Positions 6,016 through 12,568 of a DNA stretch of 12,568 nt are shown in pieces. The stretch spans positions 1 to 12,568 of the forward strand of contig CAUDYH010000009.1 of the NCBI GenBank assembly GCA_958453575.1, written 5' to 3'. This stretch comes from an uncultured Collinsella sp. (GTDB lineage Bacteria > Actinomycetota > Coriobacteriia > Coriobacteriales > Coriobacteriaceae). Under the pieces are notes generated by a model. The model was not told the DNA's origin. It did no database searches and worked only from the letters and a program-made list of their open reading frames with translations. The translations under genes and the position numbers were made by a program. Each line of letters opens with the position of its first letter. The first letter of the stretch is position 1.

Positions 6016-6900
6016 TTAATCAACTGAAACGCTGACGCCCATCCGCTGATCTCGGTCGCTATATCCGATCATCAGCTCCCGTCCCTTTTTATCCTTTGCG
6101 CAAAAACTGCTGTCATACGAATATTCGATGTCCTTGTATCCCTTTTTCTTGCAAGCTTTGATGTATTTGTCGTACCCATCATGATCGATGCCAAATGCGA
6201 CAAACGAAAGGCAGTCTTTTTCGTCTAACGACGTATAAACGATAGGGCAATCAGGCTTCGGCAAGGATTTTGCAAGGGCTTTTGTTGGCCAGTCATACGC
6301 CTTGACACCGCCCTTTGATGAAGTCGTATAGGTTTTCGACTTGAAACTATAGTACTCGAGATATATCTTTCCATCGCCGCCTAGATAGGCAATAGTCGCC
6401 ACTGAAGGCTCCATCAGGTCATATTGATTCTGCTGGGCATTGGCGACATAGTCACCATGAATAATGCACGGAACGCTATCAACCGATTCTCGCTTCTCGA
6501 CGATTCGCTGGCTATCCGCCGTCATTATCAGCGTTGAATAATCGTGCGCAGCCTCTTCCTCATCAAAAACGTCAGTAAACAGGAGTTTCTGTTCGTCAGT
6601 CAACTCCCCTTTCGGCTCAAACTGAATAGTGAACTGAGCAATATCGAAGCTCGATTTATTGTCATATTCAAATGTCATCATCTCGACGCCATCAACAACG
6701 CCTTCTGAGACACTCCAGTTTAGTTGATCGATTTTTACTGAATCCTTCTTACCTGGCTTTGGCTTCTTTCCACTTTTCTTAGTCGCTGCAAATGCGCATG
6801 TCGGACTCCAGCCGCGACCCGTAATTCCGAGTGGTAGAGAAATGCCGATTAGCGCCGCCGCGCTAAAAGCCAGAACTGCCGTAAATAACTTTTTCTTCAT
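6016..6900 (-). CDS. Secreted hypothetical protein with Lys-rich linker (DUF6591-like C-terminus)
   Basis: 294 residues. The N-terminus MKKKLFTAVLAFSAAALIG is a classical Sec signal peptide, with a likely cleavage after AFA at about residue 38. A basic linker rich in Lys, Gly and Pro (about 41-53) follows, then a strand-rich domain (about 55-230). The C-terminal ~65 residues, with FVAFGIDHDGYDKYIKACKK and then GYKDIEYSYDSSFCAKDKKGRELMIGYSD, resemble the DUF6591 type of domain; that link is from memory and tentative. AAGGGA precedes the ATG. Exported to the cell surface or medium; function unknown. Low GC compared with neighbours points to horizontal acquisition. It has its own terminator and lies downstream of, and parallel to, the serine recombinase gene. 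Confidence 0.6.
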   Translation of the reverse strand: MKKKLFTAVLAFSAAALIGISLPLGITGRGWSPTCAFAATKKSGKKPKPGKKDSVKIDQLNWSVSEGVVDGVEMMTFEYDNKSSFDIAQFTIQFEPKGELTDEQKLLFTDVFDEEEAAHDYSTLIMTADSQRIVEKRESVDSVPCIIHGDYVANAQQNQYDLMEPSVATIAYLGGDGKIYLEYYSFKSKTYTTSSKGGVKAYDWPTKALAKSLPKPDCPIVYTSLDEKDCLSFVAFGIDHDGYDKYIKACKKKGYKDIEYSYDSSFCAKDKKGRELMIGYSDRDQRMGVSVSVD

Positions 6901-7055
6901 TACATATCCCTTGGTAGTCGTTTAACCTCCCCCTCGTCAAATAGCAGACGAATTGGCGACGCAGTGGCACTATTTGATTCAAGGGCGTGAACTGGATAAA
7001 CATCGAGGGAAGGAGTGGGCCCTGTGCAATAAACTCCCCTCGTCAAAATGTCTAG
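6901..7055. other. Spacer between recombinase and secreted-protein genes with a 12-bp direct repeat
   Basis: CCCCTCGTCAAA occurs at 6930-6941 and again at 7036-7047, 106 bases apart in the same orientation; read on the minus strand each contains TTGAC, a possible -35. No convincing -10 follows either copy. No gene seen. Confidence 0.4.
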
Positions 7056-7691
7056 CTAAAGAGGACGGACAGACGGCGAACGGTCATATCCGTTCACGTC
7101 CGCCCGTCTCCAACGATCAAACGTCGATGCGCTAACGTTCAAAAGCATTGCGGCCTCTTGCCTCGTAACCTCACCTCCTTCGAATGATTTGATGACATCG
7201 CGGTAGCTATCCGGACGTTCGAGCGTCGGTCTCCCAAACCTCACACCCCGCAGACGCGCCGACGCGATACCCTCCGCCTGGCGCTGCTTTATGTTTTCGC
7301 GCTCCACCTGAGCCACGTAGCTCAAAACCTGAAGCACTAGGTCGGCAATAAAAGTCCCCGTAATTCCATTGGGTTGTTCGCGTGTATCAAGCAATGGCAT
7401 ATCGAGCACCACGATGGCAACGCGTTTGTCCGTCGTTAGGCGACGCCATTCATCGAGAACTTCACGGTAGTCGCGACCCAATCGGTCGATACTCTTAATC
7501 ACCAGAACGTCCCCTTCGCGCAGACGACGAAGAAGACGCTGGTACTGAGGACGCCTGAAGTCCTTTCCACTCGCTTTGTCAGCATAGATCAAATTCGTTT
7601 GGACCGGAAACCGCTCCAGCGCATCCAGTTGGCGATCCAGGTTCTGGTCTGCTGACGAAACTCGAGCATACCCATAGATTCTGTTTTTCAT
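7056..7691 (-). CDS. Small serine recombinase (resolvase/invertase family)
   Basis: 211 residues from the ATG at 7691, which has AGGGG five bases upstream; a longer frame begins at 7712 but lacks a ribosome-binding site. It starts MKNRIYGYARVSSADQ, in which Ser12 is the nucleophile expected from alignment with gamma-delta resolvase (R10 corresponds to its R8). DRLGRD (69-74) supplies the conserved arginines R70 and R73. The long E-helix region (LVLQVLSYVAQVERENIKQR, 118-137) and a C-terminal Hin-type helix-turn-helix (VTRQEAAMLLNVSASTFDRW, 175-194) complete a full-length resolvase/invertase. It would catalyse site-specific resolution or inversion. Transcribed away from the ORC-like ATPase gene, sharing a 237-bp control region with dyad and iteron sequences. 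No transposase is adjacent, so the element it belongs to is unclear. Confidence 0.92.
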   Translation of the reverse strand: MKNRIYGYARVSSADQNLDRQLDALERFPVQTNLIYADKASGKDFRRPQYQRLLRRLREGDVLVIKSIDRLGRDYREVLDEWRRLTTDKRVAIVVLDMPLLDTREQPNGITGTFIADLVLQVLSYVAQVERENIKQRQAEGIASARLRGVRFGRPTLERPDSYRDVIKSFEGGEVTRQEAAMLLNVSASTFDRWRRADVNGYDRSPSVRPL

Positions 7692-7769
7692 GATTGCCCC
7701 TATCAGCCGCACGATGGCAGCTTCAGCTCATCTGAGAGCCCACTCACAATAGGGCGTGCAAATTTCGCG

Positions 7770-7786
7770 AATGGGTTGAACCCATT
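7770..7786. promoter_or_regulatory. 17-bp perfect palindrome upstream of the recombinase gene
   Basis: AATGGGTT-G-AACCCATT, eight-base arms around one base, about 80 bases before the recombinase ATG. The overlapping TTCGCGAA (7764-7771) is itself an 8-bp palindrome. It could be an operator or a recombinase binding subsite. Confidence 0.4.
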
Positions 7787-7820
7787 TTCGGGCTCCAACG
7801 TAAGCTATTCAAGCACCGCT

Positions 7821-7849
7821 TCGACAACGCACGGCGCCAACCTTATACT
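7821..7849 (+). promoter_or_regulatory. Sigma-70-type promoter of the ORC-like ATPase gene
   Basis: -35 TCGACA (7821-7826) and -10 TATACT (7844-7849), each matching five of six consensus bases, with an ideal 17-base spacer. Transcription would start near 7855, at the first iteron. Confidence 0.65.
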
Positions 7850-7855
7850 TTGAAA

Positions 7856-7904
7856 TGAAATTAATCGTTTTTAATTGAGATTAACTAGAATAAAATGAAG
7901 TTAA
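7856..7904 (+). repeat. Three TGARRTTAA iterons at exact 20-bp spacing
   Basis: TGAAATTAA (7856-7864), TGAGATTAA (7876-7884) and TGAAGTTAA (7896-7904). Starts are exactly 20 bases apart, so all lie on nearly the same face of the helix. They follow the -10 element and end 24 bases before the GTG start, the position expected for a repressor site. Confidence 0.7.
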
Positions 7905-7928
7905 ACGGCGATGCGAAAGGAGAGCCTT

Positions 7929-9029
7929 GTGGAATATCTCGAGAACCCATTTACCCCCAGTTTTGGTGAGGTTCCTGCCCATCTCGCCGGCAGACAACAG
8001 ATTATTCGGGATTTGGACCGTGCCTTCTTGAGTCAGCGTAGACGCCCGGAATTGACCTCGATCTTCTCAGGTGCGCGTGGAACCGGTAAAACCGCTCTCA
8101 TGTCGTCGCTCGCGACAAGGGCGGAATCCCACGGCTGGATAGCGGTAAAGACGACCGCGCTCTCGGGAATGCTTGAGGAAATCGAGATCGGGGCGAAACG
8201 TGCTGCAGGCCATCTCATCGACCCGTCTAACAACTTCGAAGTCACCGGTCTCGGAATCGCGCCGCTCGGCAGTATCGAGGTCAATCGCGTTCACGATGCC
8301 TCAACCTGGCGTTATCGCATGAGCGACATCATCGACCAGCTCAACGAGGCGGGCACCGGCCTGCTCGTCACGGTTGATGAGGTCGACCCGACGCTCGACG
8401 AGATGATCCAGCTCGCAGCCACGTATCAGCACTTTGTGACCGATGGGAAACGCGTCGCCCTACTCATGGCGGGACTTCCCAACAACGTCTCGACGTTGCT
8501 GAACCACAAGACGGTCTCGTTCCTTCGTCGCGCCCAGCAATATCATCTGGGGCGTATCGCCGACTACGATGTACGCGAGGCCTTGATCCGAACGATCCAG
8601 GAAAACGACCGTTTGGCGGATGCCGAGGGAATCGATAAGGCCGTTCGCTCGATTTCGGGCTTTCCTTTCCTTTTGCAGCTTGTGGGTTACCGCGCCTGGG
8701 ATCTCACGAGCAACTCGAGGGAAATATCATCTCGCGACTTTGACCAAGGAATCAAAATCGCACGCGACGAGATGGATGACCGAATCCTCGCGGCAACCTA
8801 TCGGGAACTCACTGCAGAGGACAAGCGATTCCTCATCGCCATGCTCGATGACGAGGAAGAGTCCACCACCGCTGACCTTGTCGAGCGCCTTAAGCGTTCG
8901 CCGCAACAGGTCTCCCGCTACCGACGCCGCATGATAGACGCCGGCATCATTGGAGAACGCGGGCGCGGAATCGTCGCTTTTGAATTACCGTTCTTCCGCG
9001 ACTATCTCGCAGCTCAATGCGTGAAATAG
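7929..9029 (+). CDS. ORC/Cdc6-like AAA+ ATPase with C-terminal winged helix
   Basis: 366 residues from GTG 7929, preferred because AAAGGAG lies six bases upstream; an in-frame ATG at 7911 precedes that ribosome-binding site. N-terminal ENPFTPSFGEVPAHLAGRQ is typical of this ATPase group. Walker A GARGTGKT is at 48-55, Walker B LLVTVDEVD at 145-153, and a sensor-1-like segment LLMAGLP at 178-184 is followed by FLRRAQQ. The C-terminal ~70 residues (DKRFLIAMLDDEEESTTADL, then SPQQVSRYRRRMIDAGII) form a winged helix, so the protein should bind DNA. Role unknown: replication or partition of a mobile element, or regulation, are possible. It is homologous to the ATPase at the right edge. Iterons before its start suggest autoregulation. 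Confidence 0.85.
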   Translation: MEYLENPFTPSFGEVPAHLAGRQQIIRDLDRAFLSQRRRPELTSIFSGARGTGKTALMSSLATRAESHGWIAVKTTALSGMLEEIEIGAKRAAGHLIDPSNNFEVTGLGIAPLGSIEVNRVHDASTWRYRMSDIIDQLNEAGTGLLVTVDEVDPTLDEMIQLAATYQHFVTDGKRVALLMAGLPNNVSTLLNHKTVSFLRRAQQYHLGRIADYDVREALIRTIQENDRLADAEGIDKAVRSISGFPFLLQLVGYRAWDLTSNSREISSRDFDQGIKIARDEMDDRILAATYRELTAEDKRFLIAMLDDEEESTTADLVERLKRSPQQVSRYRRRMIDAGIIGERGRGIVAFELPFFRDYLAAQCVK

Positions 9030-9034
9030 ACATT

Positions 9035-9069
9035 GGATGTGACAAAGGGACCGTCCCTTTGTCACATCC
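9035..9069. repeat. GTGACAAAGGGAC palindrome, copy 2 (perfect), between convergent genes
   Basis: GGATGTGACAAAGGGAC and its exact reverse complement around a single C: 35 bp with no mismatch. It lies six bases past the ATPase stop and two bases before the convergent uvrA-like stop, so it probably also works as a bidirectional terminator. Confidence 0.85.
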
Positions 9070-9071
9070 GG

Positions 9072-11564
9072 TTATAGGTAGCGACCGGTGATGCTTGCGG
9101 AGCAGGCCGCGATGTCGCCCGGCGTACCGGTGCAGACGATTTGCCCGCCCGCGTCGCCACCGCCCGGGCCCATGTCGATCACGTAATCGGCGTTACGGAT
9201 AAGGTCGAGGTCGTGCTCGATCACGATAACCGTGGCGCCCTTGGCAACAAGGCCATCAAACACACTCAGCAACACCTGAACATCGAGCGGATGCAGGCCA
9301 ATCGTGGGCTCGTCGAATACGAATACGGCATCGTCCTGCACGCGACCCATCTCGCTCGCAAGCTTAAGACGCTGAGCCTCTCCGCCCGAGAGCGCCGGCG
9401 TGGGCTCACCGAGCGTGAGATAGCCCAAGCCCAGGTCGTACAAGGTCTGCAAGCGCGTCTGAACCTTCTTGAGCCCCAGTGTGGCGTCGATGGCCTCGTC
9501 CACACTCATGTCCATGAGCTGCGGCAACGTAAGCAGACTCCCGTCCTTGCCCTCGCGATGGATATGCGAGGCAGCCTCGGCGTAGCGCGAACCACGGCAT
9601 GCCGGGCAGACGATTTCGACATCGGGCAAAAACTGCACGTCGAGCGATATCGAGCCCGTGCCATCGCACGTAGGGCAGCGCAAGGCGCCAGTGTTGTAGC
9701 TAAAGGCACCCGCCTTATACCCCGCCGCCTTGGCCTCGGGCGTGCGGGCGAAGGCACGGCGCAGCTCATCATGGATGTCGGCATAGGTCGCCACCGTCGA
9801 GCGCACGTTGGCGCCAATGGGCGTGGCGTCAATCAGGTTGGCGCGCGCGATGCCCTCGGCATCGACCCAACGCACGTGCCTGGGCAGGCGCTCGCCGGCC
9901 GCTTGCGCCTTGAGCGCCGGGATGAGCGTCTCGAGCACCAATGTCGTCTTGCCCGAGCCTGAAACACCCGTTACCGCGACAAGGCGGCCACGCGGGATAT
10001 CGACTTCGAGCGGTTTGACGGTATGGATGGTATCGGTCGCCATGCGGATATGGCCTAGGTCGAACATTTCGTCGTCAGCCACCTGCGGGCGCAGGCGCTT
10101 GGGGTCCGAGCGCAAAAACGGCGCGATGCGGCTGCCCTGCGATTGTTCGACCTCGTCCACCGAACCGGCGGCGATTACATGACCGCCGTCTGCTCCCGCA
10201 ACGGGGCCCATCTCGACCAGATAGTCGGCTTCTGCCAGCACGCGTGTGTCGTGGTCGACAACGACCACGGTGTTGCCGTCGTCCACCAGATCGCGCATCA
10301 CGCCTACCAGACCGTCGACATTGGCAGGATGCAAGCCGATCGAAGGCTCGTCCAGCACATACAGCACGCCCGTCGATCGGTTGCGCACCACGCGGGCAAG
10401 CTGCACGCGCTGGCGCTCGCCCGTCGACAGCGTGGCACCGGCGCGGTCGAGCGAAAGGTAGTCGAGACCCAGATCGACCAGGCGACGGGCCGTGCTCAAA
10501 AACGAATCGCAGATATCCGTCGCCATGGGCTGCATCTCGGTCGGCAAGGATGCGGGCACTCCGCGCACCCACTCAATCGCCTCGCCCAGCGTCATGGCCG
10601 CCGCCTGTGCCAGATTGATACCGCGCACCTGGGGCTGGCGCGCAGCCTCGGAAAGACGCGTGCCTCCGCAATCGCGGCACGGTCCCTCGCGCAAAAAGCG
10701 CGCAACGCGTTTGAGCCCCTTATCGTCCTTAACCTTGGCGAGCGCATTCTCGACGGTATAGACGGCGTTGTAATAGGTAAAGTCGAGCGGCGTGGCGCCC
10801 TCGCCATTTTTGGGAACGTAGAGAATGTGTTTCTTAACCGCCGGGCCATGGAACACAATATCGCGCTCGGCGGGCGTGAGCTGGTTAAACGGAACGTCGG
10901 TACGCACGCCCATCTCGCCGGCCACCTGCTTCATCAGGTCCCACATGAGCGTGCCCCAAGGAAGCACCGCACCCTCGTTGATGGTCTTTGATTCGTCGGG
11001 TACCAGACTCGCCTCGTCCACCTCGCGCATGACGCCGGTACCGCCGCAGGTAGGACACGCACCGCCGCTGTTAAAGGCAAGGTCCTCGGCACCCGGCGCG
11101 TAGAACTCGCGGCCGCATGTCGGACACGTGAGCGACAGACCCGCGGCCACGTTAAGGCTCGGCTCCACACGCATCCCGCAATGCGGGCACACGTGATGGG
11201 CGCAGCGGCTAAAGAGCAGGCGAAGGCTGTTGTTGAGCTCGGTCATGGTGCCAAAGGTGGAGCGCACGCCTGGCACGCTGGGGCGCTGATGCAGCGCGAG
11301 CGCCGCCGGCACGTGCAGCACCTCGTCCACTTGGGCGTGTTCTGCCTGCATCAGACGACGGCGGGTATAGGTGCTGAGCGCCTCCAGGTAACGGCGCGAA
11401 CCCTCGGCATAGAGGACCCCCAGCGCCAGCGAACTCTTGCCCGAACCTGACACGCCGGCAATGCCCACGAGCCTTCCCAGCGGAATATCGATATCGATGC
11501 CCTTAAGGTTGTGGACACGCGCACCGCGCACCTCGATAGCACTTGGCTGTTGCGACACCGTCAT
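9072..11564 (-). CDS. UvrA-like ABC ATPase lacking the UvrB-binding domain (class II UvrA)
   Basis: 830 residues from the ATG at 11564, which is preceded by GGAAGGGAAG; the frame runs 17 codons further but those are encoded by the palindrome. Two ABC modules are complete: Walker A GVSGSGKS (37-44) and GVSGSGKT (533-540), signatures LSTGERQ (379-385) and LSGGEAQ (725-731), and Walker B VLDEP (403-407) and VFDEP (749-753). Zinc cysteines are at 126/129, 147/150, 170/173, 296/299 and 630/633/653/656. UvrA1 is about 940-960 residues and carries a ~150-residue UvrB-binding domain after the first CPxC; only about 17 residues are present there. This matches class II UvrA such as Deinococcus UvrA2. 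A DNA-damage or drug-tolerance role is inferred. It lies 53 bases downstream of the second ATPase on the same strand. Confidence 0.88.
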   Translation of the reverse strand: MTVSQQPSAIEVRGARVHNLKGIDIDIPLGRLVGIAGVSGSGKSSLALGVLYAEGSRRYLEALSTYTRRRLMQAEHAQVDEVLHVPAALALHQRPSVPGVRSTFGTMTELNNSLRLLFSRCAHHVCPHCGMRVEPSLNVAAGLSLTCPTCGREFYAPGAEDLAFNSGGACPTCGGTGVMREVDEASLVPDESKTINEGAVLPWGTLMWDLMKQVAGEMGVRTDVPFNQLTPAERDIVFHGPAVKKHILYVPKNGEGATPLDFTYYNAVYTVENALAKVKDDKGLKRVARFLREGPCRDCGGTRLSEAARQPQVRGINLAQAAAMTLGEAIEWVRGVPASLPTEMQPMATDICDSFLSTARRLVDLGLDYLSLDRAGATLSTGERQRVQLARVVRNRSTGVLYVLDEPSIGLHPANVDGLVGVMRDLVDDGNTVVVVDHDTRVLAEADYLVEMGPVAGADGGHVIAAGSVDEVEQSQGSRIAPFLRSDPKRLRPQVADDEMFDLGHIRMATDTIHTVKPLEVDIPRGRLVAVTGVSGSGKTTLVLETLIPALKAQAAGERLPRHVRWVDAEGIARANLIDATPIGANVRSTVATYADIHDELRRAFARTPEAKAAGYKAGAFSYNTGALRCPTCDGTGSISLDVQFLPDVEIVCPACRGSRYAEAASHIHREGKDGSLLTLPQLMDMSVDEAIDATLGLKKVQTRLQTLYDLGLGYLTLGEPTPALSGGEAQRLKLASEMGRVQDDAVFVFDEPTIGLHPLDVQVLLSVFDGLVAKGATVIVIEHDLDLIRNADYVIDMGPGGGDAGGQIVCTGTPGDIAACSASITGRYL

Positions 11565-11586
11565 CGCTTCCCTTCCTGTTGATCGA

Positions 11587-11617
11587 ATGTGACAAAGGGA
11601 CAGACCCTTTGTCACAT
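11587..11617. repeat. GTGACAAAGGGAC palindrome, copy 3, between the second ATPase and the uvrA-like gene
   Basis: ATGTGACAAAGGG (11587-11599), a five-base ACAGA loop, CCCTTTGTCACAT (11605-11617): thirteen perfect pairs. Its last base is the first base (in plus coordinates) of the ATPase stop codon at 11617-11619. Both flanking genes are on the minus strand, so here it sits inside a possible operon. Confidence 0.85.
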
Positions 11618-12568
11618 CACTCGTGCCATAAAACGCAATCGCGAATGTACTCGCCCAGCATGGGCACGGTAAACCGGACGAGGCCGTATCCGGCAGCCTC
11701 GATGACGCGCTCGCGAATCAGGCTTGCACGATATTTACTCGCCCAGCTCTGGGTACGATCGCAGCGCTCAATGACATCCGCCATGCGCGTCGGCTTGTCC
11801 TCGTCAACCGCCATAGCATCGACAAAGAGGCGCTGCGGACTGCGCAGCCCGTAATACAGGGGCGCGTCGACCGCTTCGTAGAACTCAGAGATGGCATCCG
11901 CATGGCCAGCCTCGACATCGTACCTTTCAATGACCTGCGAGTTGCGCCGGACGGCAGAGCGCCACATGTAATAGCCCACCAGCTGAACCATATAGGGATG
12001 CCCCATGCTCGCGTGCGCTGCAAGGTCCGCCGTCCCCGCATCAACGCAAAGGCCAGCACATTCGACCGTCTGGATATATGAATCGCGCACCTGGGGCAAA
12101 GAAATCGCCCCCAACGTACGCTGCTGGGCACGTCGCAAAAACGTCACGCTCGGCTCTTCGAGCAAATCGTCAACCATGCTGGGCAAGCCGGCAAAGACCA
12201 GCGCAAGACCGCGCTGGTCGCTATCGGGCAAGCCCGTGGCATCCTGGTCTCCGAGCACCTGCTGATAGAGAACGGCAAGAGCCGCCAGTTCCTCGATAGA
12301 CGCAGATTGAGCCTCGTCAATCGCAAACAGAATACCCTTGCTTGGGCCGAGTTTCTTGAGACGTTCGTTGACCAGCCCCCGTAGCGTCTCACCCTTTGCC
12401 CGAGCCGCCTCGACCGACATCCGACCAAACGACGGCCCAAACTCCATTGACGTCACAACGGGTTTATTCGAGCGAAGCGCGTCGGCCAGGCGACCGCACA
12501 AGCCAAGCGAAGCAGAATCGGAGACAACCGCCCATCCGCGCTCATTGGCTAGACGTTGCAGCTCCCGC
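11617..12568 (-). CDS. Second ORC-like AAA+ ATPase, N-terminus outside window
   Basis: The minus-strand frame is open to the right edge (about 22 codons beyond the TTG at 12501), so the start and the Walker A motif are not in the window. Seen: Walker B GILFAIDEAQ (near 12318), a sensor-1-like LVFAGLP followed by VTFLRRAQQ-x-x-LG, MVQLVGYYMWR, and a C-terminal winged-helix region (TRMADVIERCDRTQSWASKY onwards) ending VLWHE. Motif by motif it matches the ATPase at 7929-9029: AGLP-x-x-V, FLRRAQQ, QLVGY-x-x-W. The first visible residues (RELQRLANERGWAVV) align with LATRAESHGWIAV of that protein, so Walker A should lie about a dozen residues beyond the edge. It lies upstream of the uvrA-like gene on the same strand, separated by palindrome copy 3. 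Confidence 0.8.
   Translation of the reverse strand, partial: RELQRLANERGWAVVSDSASLGLCGRLADALRSNKPVVTSMEFGPSFGRMSVEAARAKGETLRGLVNERLKKLGPSKGILFAIDEAQSASIEELAALAVLYQQVLGDQDATGLPDSDQRGLALVFAGLPSMVDDLLEEPSVTFLRRAQQRTLGAISLPQVRDSYIQTVECAGLCVDAGTADLAAHASMGHPYMVQLVGYYMWRSAVRRNSQVIERYDVEAGHADAISEFYEAVDAPLYYGLRSPQRLFVDAMAVDEDKPTRMADVIERCDRTQSWASKYRASLIRERVIEAAGYGLVRFTVPMLGEYIRDCVLWHE

Noticed and set aside
6953..7135. 60-codon plus-strand ORF downstream of the recombinase gene
   Set aside because: No ribosome-binding site, no recognisable pattern, and it overlaps the recombinase 3' end.
7856..7904. CRISPR array
   Set aside because: The 20-bp periodic repeats are only nine bases long with 11-base spacers and three units; they fit operator iterons, not CRISPR. 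No cas gene is present.
9141..9962. Long plus-strand ORF antisense to the uvrA-like gene
   Set aside because: It is rich in Arg, His and Ala with no domain pattern and mirrors the conserved UvrA frame, so it is a high-GC shadow. The same applies to 10143-10991 on the plus strand.
11565..11615. 17-codon N-terminal extension of the uvrA-like protein
   Set aside because: These codons are encoded by the palindromic repeat; a good ribosome-binding site marks the ATG at 11564.

Overview
The window looks like a chromosomal segment of a high-GC member of the Coriobacteriia, most likely Collinsella or a close relative. The core genes are rich in GC-ending codons, and the gene set suits that group: a CobW-type GTPase, a TrmL with an internal insertion, a UvrA paralog and ORC-like ATPases. 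A GTGACAAAGGG...CCCTTTGTCAC palindrome recurs at gene ends, as I recall it doing in Collinsella-like genomes. The assignment is inference; the window has no rRNA or tRNA.

Layout. The left edge (3-974) holds the 3' part of a tandem GGDEF-PAS-GGDEF regulator whose last GGDEF domain is degenerate. An AT-richer patch follows with a small DUF3784-like membrane protein and a possible 66-residue partner, both on the minus strand. A gene-poor GC-rich stretch (1582-1915) leads to a flavodoxin-fold reductase with a cysteine cluster (1916-2539). Between it and an ArsC/Spx-like gene (2725-3066) lies an extensively self-complementary stretch (2546-2715). It can fold as a long closing helix, a second stem and three hairpins, and its 3' end can pair in two mutually exclusive ways just before the start codon. 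Then come a COG0523/CobW metal-chaperone GTPase (3153-4283), a strong terminator, and trmL (4377-4976).

From about 5000 to 7700 base composition drops and the genes look accessory, all on the minus strand: a DUF4230 membrane protein, a secreted protein with a Lys-rich linker, and a small serine recombinase. Divergent from the recombinase is an ORC/Cdc6-like AAA+ ATPase (7929-9029). Its control region has a good -35/-10 promoter followed by three TGARRTTAA iterons spaced exactly 20 bp. A 35-bp perfect palindrome separates it from a convergent UvrA-like protein that lacks the UvrB-binding domain (9072-11564). Behind that, on the same strand, is a second AAA+ ATPase clearly related to the first (11617 to the right edge, 5' end missing).

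How the parts may work together. Left of 5000 the genes are housekeeping or redox/metal functions. Right of 5000 is a modular accessory region in which three copies of the GTGACAAAGGG palindrome sit at gene ends and divide the region into blocks. The features most worth following up are the putative structured RNA at 2546-2715 and the iteron operator at 7856-7904.
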